Shown here in pieces: positions 17,787 through 26,310 of a DNA stretch of 64,000 nucleotides. The notes below the pieces were generated by a model. It saw nothing but the letters and a program-made list of their open reading frames with translations. It was not told where the DNA came from and ran no database searches. A program made the translations under genes and the position numbers. Source of the stretch: Eisenbergiella porci (GTDB lineage Bacteria; Bacillota; Clostridia; Lachnospirales; Lachnospiraceae); the NCBI RefSeq assembly GCF_009696275.1, contig NZ_VUMI01000016.1:1-64000 (forward strand), read 5' to 3'. Within the stretch, counting starts at the first letter, position 1. Every line of letters starts with the position of its first letter.

Positions 17787-18830
17787 TTATTCAATATCAA
17801 ATCTGTTCCTGGAAATGCCCAGAAGAACGCGGGTGCCCTTTCCTTCCTCCGATTCTATGGCAATCGTCTGGCCCAGCATATCCATGGTTCTGCGGCAGAG
17901 AAAGAGGCCGATTCCCGTGGAACGCTTTTCCCTTCTGCCGTTGTAGCCCGTATAGCCCCATTCAAATACTCTGGGAATATCCTCCGGGCGGATACCGATG
18001 CCATTATCCTCCACAACCAGGAACGCTCCTCCCCCACTCTCCTTTGTGTAAATTCGGATGCTGCCGCTGCCGTCCTTAGCCGTATATTTCACCGCATTTC
18101 CAAGCAGCTGCTCCAGAACAAAAAGAAACCATTTTTCATCTGTGAGCACAGCAGCTGTCATATCCTCCAGATGGATAGCTGTTTTGTTATAAATGAGTAC
18201 GGACGCCATATTTTTTACAGCCTTTTTTACCAGGGATGAAAGCGGGTATTCCTTTAAGACCAGATCCCTTCCGTTCTTATCCAGGCGCTGGTACTGGAGG
18301 GCCATATCCACGTACTGCTCCGCCTTCCACAGCTCCTGCTCCATGGAACGCCGATCCAGCTCCTCCTCCTGTAAAAGCAGATGCATGGCGGCCACCGGGG
18401 TTTTTATCTGATGGGACCAGAGCGTATAGTATTTGCTGCTTCTCTCCCTTTCCTCCCGGCCGTTTTCCTTTTCCTGTTCATATTTTTGCTGCCAGCCCCT
18501 GGCCAGCTGCGCCCACGCCCCTTCCAGACCGCGGCTTTTCTCTTCCGGGGAAAAAATTCCCGCCTCCGCCTGCGAAGCATATAGTTCCAGCAGCCTGCGC
18601 TTTTTTACGTATTTGCTGTAATCGGAGAAAATCAGGACAGAGGACAGCACGGCGAGGACCAGAAGCAGGTAGACCGCCGGCTGCCAGGGCAGATCACAGA
18701 GCCACCATATAAAAAGAAGGCAGACCGCGGGAAGAAGATATAGCATAAAGCTGACCCGCTCCCTGATATAGTCGGAAAAACAGCCGCGGGAAAATTCCCC
18801 GGATACAGTCTTTTTTACTTCCCTCTTCAT
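17787..18830 (-). CDS. BceS-like intramembrane-sensing histidine kinase
   Basis: A 347-residue sensor kinase. Two membrane helices at about residues 27-45 and 50-68 are joined by a very short loop, leaving no extracellular sensor domain. This is the architecture of intramembrane-sensing kinases such as BceS/GraS. The phosphorylated His is H140 in SHQIKTPVAAMHLLL. The ATP site has LLGNAVKYT (N box), VEDNGIGI (G1) and STGIGLFLCRR (G2). It overlaps the response regulator by 4 bases (ATGA), so the two are co-translated. Known relatives sense cell-wall antibiotics through a BceAB-type ABC transporter, which is absent here. Confidence 0.9.
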   Translation of the reverse strand: MKREVKKTVSGEFSRGCFSDYIRERVSFMLYLLPAVCLLFIWWLCDLPWQPAVYLLLVLAVLSSVLIFSDYSKYVKKRRLLELYASQAEAGIFSPEEKSRGLEGAWAQLARGWQQKYEQEKENGREERERSSKYYTLWSHQIKTPVAAMHLLLQEEELDRRSMEQELWKAEQYVDMALQYQRLDKNGRDLVLKEYPLSSLVKKAVKNMASVLIYNKTAIHLEDMTAAVLTDEKWFLFVLEQLLGNAVKYTAKDGSGSIRIYTKESGGGAFLVVEDNGIGIRPEDIPRVFEWGYTGYNGRREKRSTGIGLFLCRRTMDMLGQTIAIESEEGKGTRVLLGISRNRFDIE

Positions 18831-19546
18831 GTTTTTTTCCCTTTCGCCGATCCGCCGTCTTCAGGCCGGTAGTTCTCCGGGATCAGGTAACCCATGCCCT
18901 TCCTGGTTTCAATAAAGCCCTTCAGTCCTGTTTCTTCCAGCTTTCTGCGAAGCCGTGTCATATTCACGGTCAGGGTGTTGTCATCTATAAAGGCTTCATT
19001 TTCCCAGAGCGCACAGATGATTTCGTCCCGGGATACGGCGCAGCCTTTCTTTTCCATTAGCAGGCTGAGAATGCGGAACTCATTCTTGGTAAGCTCCAGC
19101 TTCTGTCCGTTATAAGCAAGCGTGGCGTCACTTAAGGAAAGTGTGGCTTCCCCGGCATGGATTACGTCCTTTCGCGTGCCGAAGGTATACGCCCTGCGCA
19201 GAAGTGCCTGGATTTTGGCCAGAACGACTTCCAGACGGAAGGGCTTTGCCAGGAAATCATCCGCTCCCATATTGACGGCCATCACCAGATTCATATCGTC
19301 CGCCGCAGATGAAATAAATATAATAGGAACCTGGCTTGTCTTTCTGATTTCCTGGCACCAGTAATAGCCGTCGAAAAAGGGCAGGGATATATCCAAAAGC
19401 ACCAGATCGGGGGAAAACTGTGCAAACTGCTCCCCAACACGGCCAAAATCAACAACAGACTGTACCTCATAATTCCATTTTAACAGGGTTCTGGTCAGCA
19501 CGGCGGTTATCGTGTCATCATCCTCCACAATCAAAATCTTATACAT
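18827..19546 (-). CDS. BceR-like OmpR-family response regulator
   Basis: A 239-residue regulator. The receiver domain has acidic residues EDDD, the phospho-acceptor Asp in LVLLDISLP, and Lys in LAKPF. It is followed by an OmpR/PhoB-type winged helix (TLTVNMTRLRRKLEE, then KGFIETRKGMGYLIPE). ATG 19546 is chosen because CAGGAGGATTT precedes it and the protein then begins directly with YKILIVEDDD. It is cotranscribed with the BceS-like kinase. Targets would normally be a detoxifying ABC transporter; none is next to it, though a VanW gene diverges upstream. Confidence 0.92.
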   Translation of the reverse strand: MYKILIVEDDDTITAVLTRTLLKWNYEVQSVVDFGRVGEQFAQFSPDLVLLDISLPFFDGYYWCQEIRKTSQVPIIFISSAADDMNLVMAVNMGADDFLAKPFRLEVVLAKIQALLRRAYTFGTRKDVIHAGEATLSLSDATLAYNGQKLELTKNEFRILSLLMEKKGCAVSRDEIICALWENEAFIDDNTLTVNMTRLRRKLEETGLKGFIETRKGMGYLIPENYRPEDGGSAKGKKT

Positions 19547-19667
19547 AAATCCTCCTGTTCTGCGTCCCATCACACAGTTGACTGGGAATAACGCAGCTGT
19601 GTATCTTTTTTTATCATAACCCGTCGGCGGCTGTTTTTCCACTTTTTTATAAATTCTTTGCAAATGG

Positions 19668-19696
19668 TTGGAAATCAGCGGAAGATATGATATCCT
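19668..19696 (+). promoter_or_regulatory. putative promoter of vanW-family gene
   Basis: TTGGAA and TATCCT are separated by exactly 17 bases, about 85 bases before the VanW start at 19783. The match to sigma-70/SigA boxes is moderate. Confidence 0.45.
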
Positions 19697-19782
19697 AGTA
19701 CTTAACTGATTCCGGGGAAACGCATGTTTTTTGCCTGCTTCCGAACCGGAACCGGCAGATTGTGAAAGGATGGTATACAGCT

Positions 19783-20964
19783 ATGAAAAAACATCAAAGA
19801 ATATCCATACTGCTGACATGTCTGCTTCTTGCCCTGCCGCTGCAGACAGCGGTCACAGAACCGCTTCAGATAAATGCCGCCGAGGCCCTGCCCGCAGGAG
19901 GCATAACCACCACGGTTTCCGACAGCCGTTTTATTGATGCCGGATGGATGAACCAGAATATTATACTTACCCTGGACGGACAGGTCTGGGCAATGGGAAT
20001 TAATATGATGAAGGATTATCCCGTATTTCTGTCCAACGACCTTGGCGTCCCCCAGTGTATCCTGGGAGATACGGCGGTTATCGATGTATTCCTGAACGCT
20101 GTCAACGAACAGCTCAAAGCCCAGGTTTTCCAGAGCGACAGCCCTGTTTTTGACACAGGCACCGGAAGCTATATCTACAATTCCGGGCAGACCTATTACC
20201 AGCTCAATGCCAACGTGAAGAACTGGCTGATAACCACACTGCAGCAGCAGTTTATCGCCGGAACGCCGCAGCCCATTACCCTGGAGCTTACCTCCGGCTA
20301 CCTTACAAGTATTGTCAATGAAGGCGTGCTCACCTACAGCCCTGATTTCGTGCTGGCCGGCAGCTGCACCACCAGTTTTTCAACCAGCTCCTCCAACCGG
20401 ATCAACAATATCAAGGTTGCCGCGGGACATCTGAATAACATGATTATAATGCCCGGCCAGGAGGTTTCCGTCAGTACGGCAATTCTTCCCAGGACTTCCG
20501 CCAACGGCTACCGGGAAGCCGGCGCATATCTGAACGGAGAAACGGTAATGGCTATTGGAGGCGGCATCTGCCAGGTATCCTCCACCGTCTACAATGCAGT
20601 TAAGAATGCAGGCCTTGTCGTGCTGGAACGCCATCCTCACAGCATGCCTGTGCACTATCTTCCTCTCGGGCTGGATGCGGCGATTTCTTCCGGTTCCAAG
20701 GATCTTCGTTTCCGCAATAACTACTCCGCTCCCGTTATCCTCCAGGCATATACGGAAGGGAAGAAGCTGACGATCAATGTGCTGGTATGGAACCATGATT
20801 TGAACGGCCGCACCTTCAAGCTCTGGGCGAAGAACACAGGAAGCCTTTCTGCAAAAACCTATTTTACCACGTATCAGGACGGCCAGGAGGTCAGCACGGA
20901 ATATGTGGGCAATTCCTCTTATATGGCTCCCAAGCCGAAGAAAACCGAAGCCGAGGACGAATAG
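19783..20964 (+). CDS. VanW family secreted protein
   Basis: A 393-residue exported protein. ATG 19783 is preferred, with AAAGGATGG upstream. The first 25-30 residues form a signal peptide (KKHQRISILLTCLLLALPLQT). The C-terminal half is the VanW domain: a YREAGAYLNGE stretch, then GGGICQVSSTVYNA, then LERHPHSMPVHYLPLGLDAA, and DLRFRNN. VanW domains occur in glycopeptide-resistance loci and widely in spore-formers; their biochemical role is not settled. A lysine-rich tail ends the protein. It diverges from the BceRS-like pair, so a shared cell-wall-stress role is possible but unproven. Confidence 0.88.
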   Translation: MKKHQRISILLTCLLLALPLQTAVTEPLQINAAEALPAGGITTTVSDSRFIDAGWMNQNIILTLDGQVWAMGINMMKDYPVFLSNDLGVPQCILGDTAVIDVFLNAVNEQLKAQVFQSDSPVFDTGTGSYIYNSGQTYYQLNANVKNWLITTLQQQFIAGTPQPITLELTSGYLTSIVNEGVLTYSPDFVLAGSCTTSFSTSSSNRINNIKVAAGHLNNMIIMPGQEVSVSTAILPRTSANGYREAGAYLNGETVMAIGGGICQVSSTVYNAVKNAGLVVLERHPHSMPVHYLPLGLDAAISSGSKDLRFRNNYSAPVILQAYTEGKKLTINVLVWNHDLNGRTFKLWAKNTGSLSAKTYFTTYQDGQEVSTEYVGNSSYMAPKPKKTEAEDE

Positions 20965-21015
20965 CGGCACATAGGAAAGGTTTTTTAAGATTTAATAAAC
21001 AGCTGATAAGTAATA

Positions 21016-21063
21016 AAAGGCAGGCCGGAAATCCCAGCAATGAATTTCCGGCCTGCCTTTTTC
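21016..21063. terminator. bidirectional Rho-independent terminator
   Basis: A perfect 17-bp stem, AAAGGCAGGCCGGAAAT with ATTTCCGGCCTGCCTTT, has an 11-base loop. It runs into T residues on the plus strand and into TTTTATTACTTAT on the minus strand. It lies between the convergent VanW and MATE genes and suits both. Confidence 0.92.
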
Positions 21064-21088
21064 TTCATCCGTCTTCCACGAAAGATAA

Positions 21089-22507
21089 CTAATTCTCCAA
21101 AGCTCTCTTCTTCCAGGCGCCTTTTTTATAGAAGATCAAAGTGATGAGCGCACCCAGAACCCAGGAACACAGCAGGGAAATGAATACACATTCATTCCGC
21201 CCGTTGGGAAGCTCAGGCGTTCTTGTCATCCAGGCAATGCCATAAGCAAGAGGCACACGGATAGCAACGGTTGTAATCAGGGAAATCCACATGGGCGTCA
21301 TGGTATCTCCCGCTCCTCTCATGACGCCGGACAGACACTGCGTCACAGCCATGGCGATATAGCCTACTGCAAGGATACGCATCAAATGCATGCTCAGCTT
21401 CACCAGCTCGCCTGTTTCCGTAAAGATTCCCATCAGGTATTTTCCGAAGATAAGTATCAGACCCGTAATGACGGCGGAAACTGCGGCTGCAATAAAAGTT
21501 CCTTCCTTCGCCCCTTTTTCCACCCTGTCATATTTTCTCGCGCCTACATTCTGGCCGGCATAGGTGGTCATGGCTGTGCCGAAGGAGAAGTTCGGCATCA
21601 TGGCAAAGCCGTCCACACGCATAATAATTACGTTGGCTGCGATAAACATTTCACCGAAGCTGTTCGTCAGCGACTGAACGACGATCATGGCCATGGAAAA
21701 AATCGCCTGCGTAAAGCCGGAGGGCAGGCCCAGCCGGATCATATCCGTTGTATGCTTTTTCCCGGGCTTCAGATAATGAAGCTTCAGATCAAAAATTTCC
21801 TTCATGTTGGCCAGCTTGAACATACACATAATCGCCGAAACCGCCTGCGCGATTGCAGTTGCAAGGGCCACGCCGGCAACACCCATGCGAAAGCTTGCAA
21901 CGAAAAGGATGTCAAGCGCGATATTCAGTACCGTAGCCACCAGCAGATACACCAGCGCGGAAACGGAATCCCCAAGCCCGCGCAGGATACCGCTTAAAAT
22001 ATTGTAATAAGCCATGCCGGCAATGCCCACGAACAGAATAATCAGGTAAGAAGCGCACCAGTCCATAATGCTGTCCGGCGTATTCAGCAGCCGCAGCAGA
22101 GGCCTCACTACAAAGGGCGCCACCACCATAATAATAACCGAGGATATGGCTGTCAGCGTGATACTGCAGCCGATGGATCCGGACAGCTCCTCTCTCTGTT
22201 TCGCCCCGAAATACTGGGAAACCATAATGCTTGCACCCACGGAAATTCCTACGAACAGAACCAGCAGAAGGTTCAGAATAGGGCTGGCGCTGCCTACGGC
22301 CGCCAGCGCATTGTCGCCCACATACCGGCCAACGACAATGCTGTCCACCGTATTATAAAGCTGCTGTGCAATATTTCCAATCAGCATAGGTATGGCAAAG
22401 GCTACGATTCTTTTCCCCGGTGATCCCTCTGTCATATCAGTCGGCGCAAACAGCGCCGCCAGATTAAATTTCTTTTTTGTCTTTGTTTCACTCTTTTGTT
22501 GTTCCAT
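21089..22507 (-). CDS. MATE family efflux transporter
   Basis: A 472-residue inner-membrane drug/cation antiporter with twelve predicted helices in two homologous halves. The family start is IVAFAIPMLIGNIAQQLYNTVDSIVVGRYVG. Half-repeat signatures are seen as ALAAVGSASPILNLL and, in the second half, NVGARKYDR. A charged N-terminal extension of about 20 residues precedes helix 1. Substrate is not predictable. Start ATG 22507 sits behind CAGGGGGAACTG. It is 16 bases downstream of the yccF-like gene and probably cotranscribed with it. Confidence 0.93.
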   Translation of the reverse strand: MEQQKSETKTKKKFNLAALFAPTDMTEGSPGKRIVAFAIPMLIGNIAQQLYNTVDSIVVGRYVGDNALAAVGSASPILNLLLVLFVGISVGASIMVSQYFGAKQREELSGSIGCSITLTAISSVIIMVVAPFVVRPLLRLLNTPDSIMDWCASYLIILFVGIAGMAYYNILSGILRGLGDSVSALVYLLVATVLNIALDILFVASFRMGVAGVALATAIAQAVSAIMCMFKLANMKEIFDLKLHYLKPGKKHTTDMIRLGLPSGFTQAIFSMAMIVVQSLTNSFGEMFIAANVIIMRVDGFAMMPNFSFGTAMTTYAGQNVGARKYDRVEKGAKEGTFIAAAVSAVITGLILIFGKYLMGIFTETGELVKLSMHLMRILAVGYIAMAVTQCLSGVMRGAGDTMTPMWISLITTVAIRVPLAYGIAWMTRTPELPNGRNECVFISLLCSWVLGALITLIFYKKGAWKKRALEN

Positions 22508-22523
22508 CAGTTCCCCCTGTATA

Positions 22524-22889
22524 TTATGTATAAATTATCTGCGCGCCAAAGGGCATCAAAGCCAGTTTGGCCATTTTGAAATGCTGCAGGCCGAAAGGTA
22601 TCCCGATAATGGTAATGCAAAGCAGCACGCCCAGTATTACCGACTCAAGAGCCATGGGAATGCCTGTAATAATCATCCAGATGATATTCAGAATCAGCGA
22701 GCCTGCGCCGCCTCCGCAAACTATCTCCTTGCCGAAGGGCCATGCCGCCAGGGCCGCAAATTTGAAGCACTGCTTTCCGACCGGAAGCCCGATGATGGTA
22801 ATACTCCAGAGAATTCCGGCCAGAAACCAGCCCAGTGCACTGAAAAAACCACCGCAGAAAAACCATAAAAGATTTCCTAATACACTCAT
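22524..22889 (-). CDS. YccF domain membrane protein
   Basis: A 121-residue membrane protein made of two YccF-type repeats. The first has GNLLWFFCGG and TIIGLPVGKQCFK. The second repeats the plan with ITIIGIPFGLQHFKMAKLALMPFG. About four membrane helices are expected. The family is widespread, with no established function. A ribosome binding site (AAAGGAGG) precedes ATG 22889. The gap upstream (22890-23099) contains only AT-rich sequence and a weak hairpin. Confidence 0.88.
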   Translation of the reverse strand: MSVLGNLLWFFCGGFFSALGWFLAGILWSITIIGLPVGKQCFKFAALAAWPFGKEIVCGGGAGSLILNIIWMIITGIPMALESVILGVLLCITIIGIPFGLQHFKMAKLALMPFGAQIIYT

Positions 22890-23099
22890 TTCCGTCCTCC
22901 TTTCTTAGTGCGCTAATTTTTATTATATGATGGATATTCATTTGATGCAATTCTTTCTTGCTCCTAATTTTTAAATCCTTTATTAAATTTTCATAAAATC
23001 TCTAAAAGAATTTAATTCTTTTAAACAAAAAAGAACAGAGGCTCTGCTTTTTGGCAAAACACTCTGCTCTCCTTTTCGGATAAGCTGCTGTCCAAAGCT

Positions 23100-23333
23100 T
23101 CAGGCGATGTTTTCCTGGACGTCTGTTTTCAGCTGCGCCAGAACTTCATCAACGGAAACACCAGCTTCTTCCAGGGCAACCGATAGTTTTTCAAGCTCTT
23201 CATTCTTTTTCTGTCGCAGAAGCTCTTCCAGTTCTTCATAAAGCTCCTGGGTCCTTACTTCCAGATTGTAAATACTCTGCTGCGTGTCCTGGATTCTTTC
23301 ATCCAGAGATTTGTTTTTTCTTCCTCTCGGCAT
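23100..23333 (-). CDS. small coiled-coil protein, conserved unknown
   Basis: A 77-residue protein starting at ATG 23333, behind AACAGGAGGACAACC. A basic N-terminus (MPRGRKNKSLDERI) is followed by a heptad-patterned coiled coil rich in Glu, Leu and Gln up to about residue 55, then a short acidic tail. There are no membrane helices and no catalytic motif. I have seen similar MPRGRK-type small proteins in this family of bacteria but know no function. The basic start suggests nucleic-acid contact, which is speculation. Confidence 0.7.
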   Translation of the reverse strand: MPRGRKNKSLDERIQDTQQSIYNLEVRTQELYEELEELLRQKKNEELEKLSVALEEAGVSVDEVLAQLKTDVQENIA

Positions 23334-23425
23334 GGTTGTCCTCCTGTTATGTTTTGTTCTTACTAAGAAGTATATGAAGGAGGAATGGAAAATATTCACA
23401 GAGCTGTATATTTTTTCTGAAAAAT

Positions 23426-24427
23426 TTAACGGTAAATATCGTAGTTCACAGTTTTGTAGAAAAGCTCCCTGACAGCTTCAAAGCTGCCGGGTCTCTGCCC
23501 CAGTATCCACATGAGCTTTGTGAGGACCGCTTCCAGGTTCATATCGTAGGCTTCCAGCAGCGGGAACTGCTCCTGTACCCTTTTGCCCACCTCATAAACG
23601 CCAATATTGCTTCCCTCATATGTGACCTGCGTGGTCATGACCACAGCCTTGCTGGAGCCGTACTCTTCCATCAGCCTGACAAATTCATGAAGCAGGCTGT
23701 CCGGGATACCTCCCACGCCAAAGCTTTCCACAATGATTCCGTCATACTGGCTGAAAATATCTTTCAGGATGACCGGGGACATGCCCGGCGTCAGCTTCAG
23801 CAGAAATACCCGGGGATTAAGCTCATGGCAGAAGGAAACCGGTTCTGTAAACGGCTTCGGTTCAATGTAGCGGACCAGATGTTCATCACGCATCACGGCA
23901 AGCTCCGGATAATTGATGCTGGCAAAAGCGTTATAGCTCATGGTTTTCACTTTTTTTGCACGGGTGCCGGCAATGATTTTTCCTCCGAACACAAGGCTCA
24001 CCCCGCTGGACGCATCATCAAGAGCATAGGCGATACTGTCCCGCAGGTTCATTCTGGCATCGGAAATCTCCATTTCCAGAGGCCTTTGGGAGCCGGTGAG
24101 CACAATGGGCTTCGCGGAGTTCTGTATCATATAGGAAAGCGCCGCCGCCGTATAGGCCATGGTATCTGTGCCGTGACAGACTACGAAGCTGTCAAAGGCT
24201 TCATAATTTTCCTCTATGGCATGTGCGATCTGCATCCAGTGCCCACAGGTCATATTGGTGCTGTCTATGCCAAACAGATTCTGCGCCTCCAGGCTGCACA
24301 CATTATCCATAAAAGGCAGAAATTCCAGAATTTCCTCCGCGGTCAGCGCCGGCGCCAGTCCATGCTCTGTTTTGTGGGAGGCAATGGTGCCTCCGGTGGT
24401 AAGCAGCAATATTTTTTTCTTTGTCAT
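23426..24427 (-). CDS. ansA: type I L-asparaginase
   Basis: A cytoplasmic-type asparaginase of about 333 residues that converts asparagine to aspartate and ammonia. The first catalytic Thr lies in LLTTGGTIAS near the N-terminus. The second Thr/Asp pair lies in VVCHGTDTMAYTA. No signal peptide is present, which fits the type I enzyme. Start ATG 24427 has the better spacing to GGAGGAGA; an ATG two codons earlier is too close. It follows the small unknown gene at 24481 by 53 bases and may share its transcript. Gene symbol by family; ansA versus ansB naming varies. Confidence 0.9.
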   Translation of the reverse strand: MTKKKILLLTTGGTIASHKTEHGLAPALTAEEILEFLPFMDNVCSLEAQNLFGIDSTNMTCGHWMQIAHAIEENYEAFDSFVVCHGTDTMAYTAAALSYMIQNSAKPIVLTGSQRPLEMEISDARMNLRDSIAYALDDASSGVSLVFGGKIIAGTRAKKVKTMSYNAFASINYPELAVMRDEHLVRYIEPKPFTEPVSFCHELNPRVFLLKLTPGMSPVILKDIFSQYDGIIVESFGVGGIPDSLLHEFVRLMEEYGSSKAVVMTTQVTYEGSNIGVYEVGKRVQEQFPLLEAYDMNLEAVLTKLMWILGQRPGSFEAVRELFYKTVNYDIYR

Positions 24428-24480
24428 TAGCATTCTCCTCCGCCCGGCGGGGCGGATACTGCCCTGCAGAACGTTTTGTC

Positions 24481-24798
24481 TTATCTTTGCCAGGGCCTGT
24501 TTTCTTCCAGTCCCATCGAAAACAGTTCCTTTACCTGGTCGTCCATGTTATCATCTGGTTTATAATACTTCAACATCCGGATGACGTTCTTTTCCCGCTC
24601 ATCCGCGGCGTTGTAGCCTTCCAGGGCCGCCATCATCTTCTCCTGCAGCTTAAGCGGCGTTTCCAGGGGAGGCGGCGTAATGCCCGCCAGCCGGCACAAC
24701 AGGCCGCAGACGTAACCCATTTCATAGTTCCCCGTCATCACGGAGGTTTCATACTGTGCTTTAATGACCACTGACATTCTGGCCAGAACCGGTACCAT
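24481..24798 (-). CDS. conserved hypothetical protein, 105 aa
   Basis: A soluble, mostly helical 105-residue protein with no motif I recognise. The N-terminal half is hydrophobic with two Cys residues close together (GYVCGLLCRLAG). The C-terminal half is charged and ends in EENRPWQR. ATG 24798 is preceded by AAGAGGG at a usable distance; an internal ATG at 24777 is the alternative. It sits just upstream of the asparaginase gene on the same strand, suggesting cotranscription, but no functional link can be argued. Confidence 0.6.
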   Translation of the reverse strand: MVPVLARMSVVIKAQYETSVMTGNYEMGYVCGLLCRLAGITPPPLETPLKLQEKMMAALEGYNAADEREKNVIRMLKYYKPDDNMDDQVKELFSMGLEENRPWQR

Positions 24799-24894
24799 AA
24801 ATATCCCTCTTTTCCGTCTGTATAAAAGCGTGCGCTCCCATTTTCATCCATGGGTGATTATAACATGCCGGAATCCGCGTTACAAGTCACAGTA

Positions 24895-24966
24895 CTTTAT
24901 CTTGGCACAGTCTTTTATCCTGGCACGTTCCTTTATCCTGGCACGTTCCTTTATCCTGGTACGTTC
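24895..24966. repeat. 18-bp tandem repeat, four units
   Basis: The unit ctttatcctggcacgttc recurs four times head to tail. Units 2-4 differ by one base or so; unit 1 is more diverged. It lies in the non-coding gap between the 24798 gene and the small membrane-protein gene. Plus-strand frames across it read FILARS-type repeats, but nothing supports translation. Confidence 0.85.
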
Positions 24967-25029
24967 CTTTCAGCCGGTCCGCTGCCTTTTCCTCTGCCGC
25001 AGCAGCCCCGGAAAATCCGGACAGCTCCC

Positions 25030-25296
25030 CTACCATCCTCTTTTTCTGCTCGCCTTCGATGCCCTGTTTTTCCTTTCAGCCGGCTTCATCCTTTTTATCA
25101 GAACAAATGACGCCAGGAACACCGCAGCAATGACCGCAGCTGCAATTGGCCTGGAATAATGCAGCCAGTCATATTTATCCCCATATTCCGGCCTTAGCAG
25201 AATCATAACCGCCTTAACAGGATAATAATTCATCGGCTTCCAATCAATGGAGGCCAGGAATCCGTAAACGAAGGCAGCCGCGGTCCCGGCCAGCAT
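25030..25296 (-). CDS. small membrane protein, unknown (possible permease remnant)
   Basis: An 88-residue protein starting at ATG 25296 behind AAGGAGGGCGCC. It has two hydrophobic helices, at about residues 1-18 and 48-68. They are separated by an exposed stretch (IDWKPMNYYPVKAVM, then RPEYGDKYDWLHY), and a basic tail ends the protein. It could be a real small membrane protein, or the end of a larger ABC-2-type permease whose front has been lost. The second idea is supported only by a response-regulator stub 100 bases upstream. Confidence 0.5.
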   Translation of the reverse strand: MLAGTAAAFVYGFLASIDWKPMNYYPVKAVMILLRPEYGDKYDWLHYSRPIAAAVIAAVFLASFVLIKRMKPAERKNRASKASRKRGW

Positions 25297-25396
25297 GGCG
25301 CCCTCCTTGCAGGCAGCCAAAACTTTTCTGCATGAATGAGATTCCTACATTTCCGCTGTAGCAGACATCGGCCTCAGCAGACATCTGGCGGAGGCT

Positions 25397-25456
25397 TTAC
25401 TGAAGCAGCCTGCACAAATCTTTATCATCATCAATAATAAGAATCCTGTTCGGCAT
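25397..25456 (-). pseudogene. 19-codon response-regulator stub
   Basis: A tiny minus-strand ORF reads MPNRILIIDDDKDLCRLLQ and stops. This is the unmistakable first beta strand and acidic Asp pair of a receiver domain, cut after helix 1. A GGGGAAACAGGG stretch precedes its ATG. No other part of the regulator is present, so it marks a deletion that removed a two-component system. Confidence 0.7.
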
Positions 25457-25480
25457 ATTCCCTGTTTCCCCTTTTCAGGC

Positions 25481-25517
25481 AAAAAGGAAAGCATCCTTCC
25501 CGGGAATTCTGCTTTCC
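25481..25517 (-). terminator. Rho-independent terminator after cytidylate-kinase-like gene
   Basis: GGAAAGCA pairs with TGCTTTCC, and the inner TTCCCGGGAA extends the symmetry. On the minus strand the hairpin is followed by five T residues, about 70 bases after the end of the kinase gene at 25587. Confidence 0.8.
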
Positions 25518-25586
25518 TCCTGTTAATCTTTCATTAATTATAGCTTTTAATCCTGCATACATTAGCCGGTCTGCCGGTGCATCCCG

Positions 25587-26228
25587 TCAGGCTTTGGCGC
25601 CCGGATTATTCTGATTCTCAAAGTCTTCAATAATCTGGATGATCAGCTTCACAGTCCCCTCCACACCCAGCACTGAGCTGTTCAGGCAGAAATCATAGCT
25701 GTCGGCACGGCCCCATTTCTTGGAGGAATAATAATTATAATAGCTCTGACGCTGTTTATCCTTCTTAACTATCATGTCTTTTGCTTTGTCTTCGGTCAGG
25801 CTGTACTTGCCCATAATACGCTTAACCTTGGTCTCCTCATCGCCATAGATGAAAAGATTGATGCAGTTCTTGAAATCATGCAGCGCATAATCGGCACAGC
25901 GTCCTACAATAACGCAGGGTCCCTCTTCCGCCGCTTTCTTAATGGTATCAAACTGGGCAAGAAATACCTTATGGCTGATGGGCATATCCATAAAGGATGA
26001 CGCATTATAACCGAAGGAATAAGTATCCATTACCAGGTTATAGAGGAAGGAGTTGGTAGGTCTCTCATCGTGGCTCTTAATCATCTCCTCACAAAAGCCG
26101 CTTTCCTTGGCTGCCCTTGTCAGAAGCTCCTTATCTAAGCATTTGATGCCAAAATATTCTGCTACCTTCTCGCCGATTTCACGTCCGCCTGAGCCAAACT
26201 GACGGCCTATTGTTATGATTGTATTCAT
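25587..26228 (-). CDS. cytidylate kinase-like family protein
   Basis: A 213-residue P-loop protein of the cytidylate-kinase-like group. The nucleotide loop is ITIGRQFGSGGREIG at residues 5-19, a variant of the Cmk Walker A. LDKELL, GPCVIVGRCADYAL and the Arg/Lys-rich lid (KVKRIMGKY) follow. It is not the housekeeping CMP kinase, which has a different length and NMP-binding insert. Members are common in gut Clostridia and their substrate is unknown. The gene is single, with its own promoter and terminator. Confidence 0.85.
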   Translation of the reverse strand: MNTIITIGRQFGSGGREIGEKVAEYFGIKCLDKELLTRAAKESGFCEEMIKSHDERPTNSFLYNLVMDTYSFGYNASSFMDMPISHKVFLAQFDTIKKAAEEGPCVIVGRCADYALHDFKNCINLFIYGDEETKVKRIMGKYSLTEDKAKDMIVKKDKQRQSYYNYYSSKKWGRADSYDFCLNSSVLGVEGTVKLIIQIIEDFENQNNPGAKA

Positions 26229-26276
26229 ACAACTACCTCCTTGTTCAAGGTAAGCAAGCTACCTTTTATAAATACT

Positions 26277-26305
26277 ATTATAAAGAAAAACTGATAAAAA
26301 TTCAA
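26277..26305 (-). promoter_or_regulatory. strong SigA-type promoter of cytidylate-kinase-like gene
   Basis: On the minus strand TTGAAT, a 17-base spacer and TATAAT lie about 50 bases before the start codon at 26228. The -10 box is perfect. Downstream in the leader, GGTAGCTTGCTTACC (26250-26264) can fold into a small hairpin. Confidence 0.8.
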
Positions 26306-26310
26306 TGATA

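Noticed and set aside
24895-24966. CRISPR array
   Set aside because: The units are contiguous 18-mers without spacers and no cas genes are present.
24764-25159. Plus-strand frame with FILARS-type peptide repeats
   Set aside because: The peptide repeat only reflects the 18-bp DNA array; there is no start signal or homology I can see.
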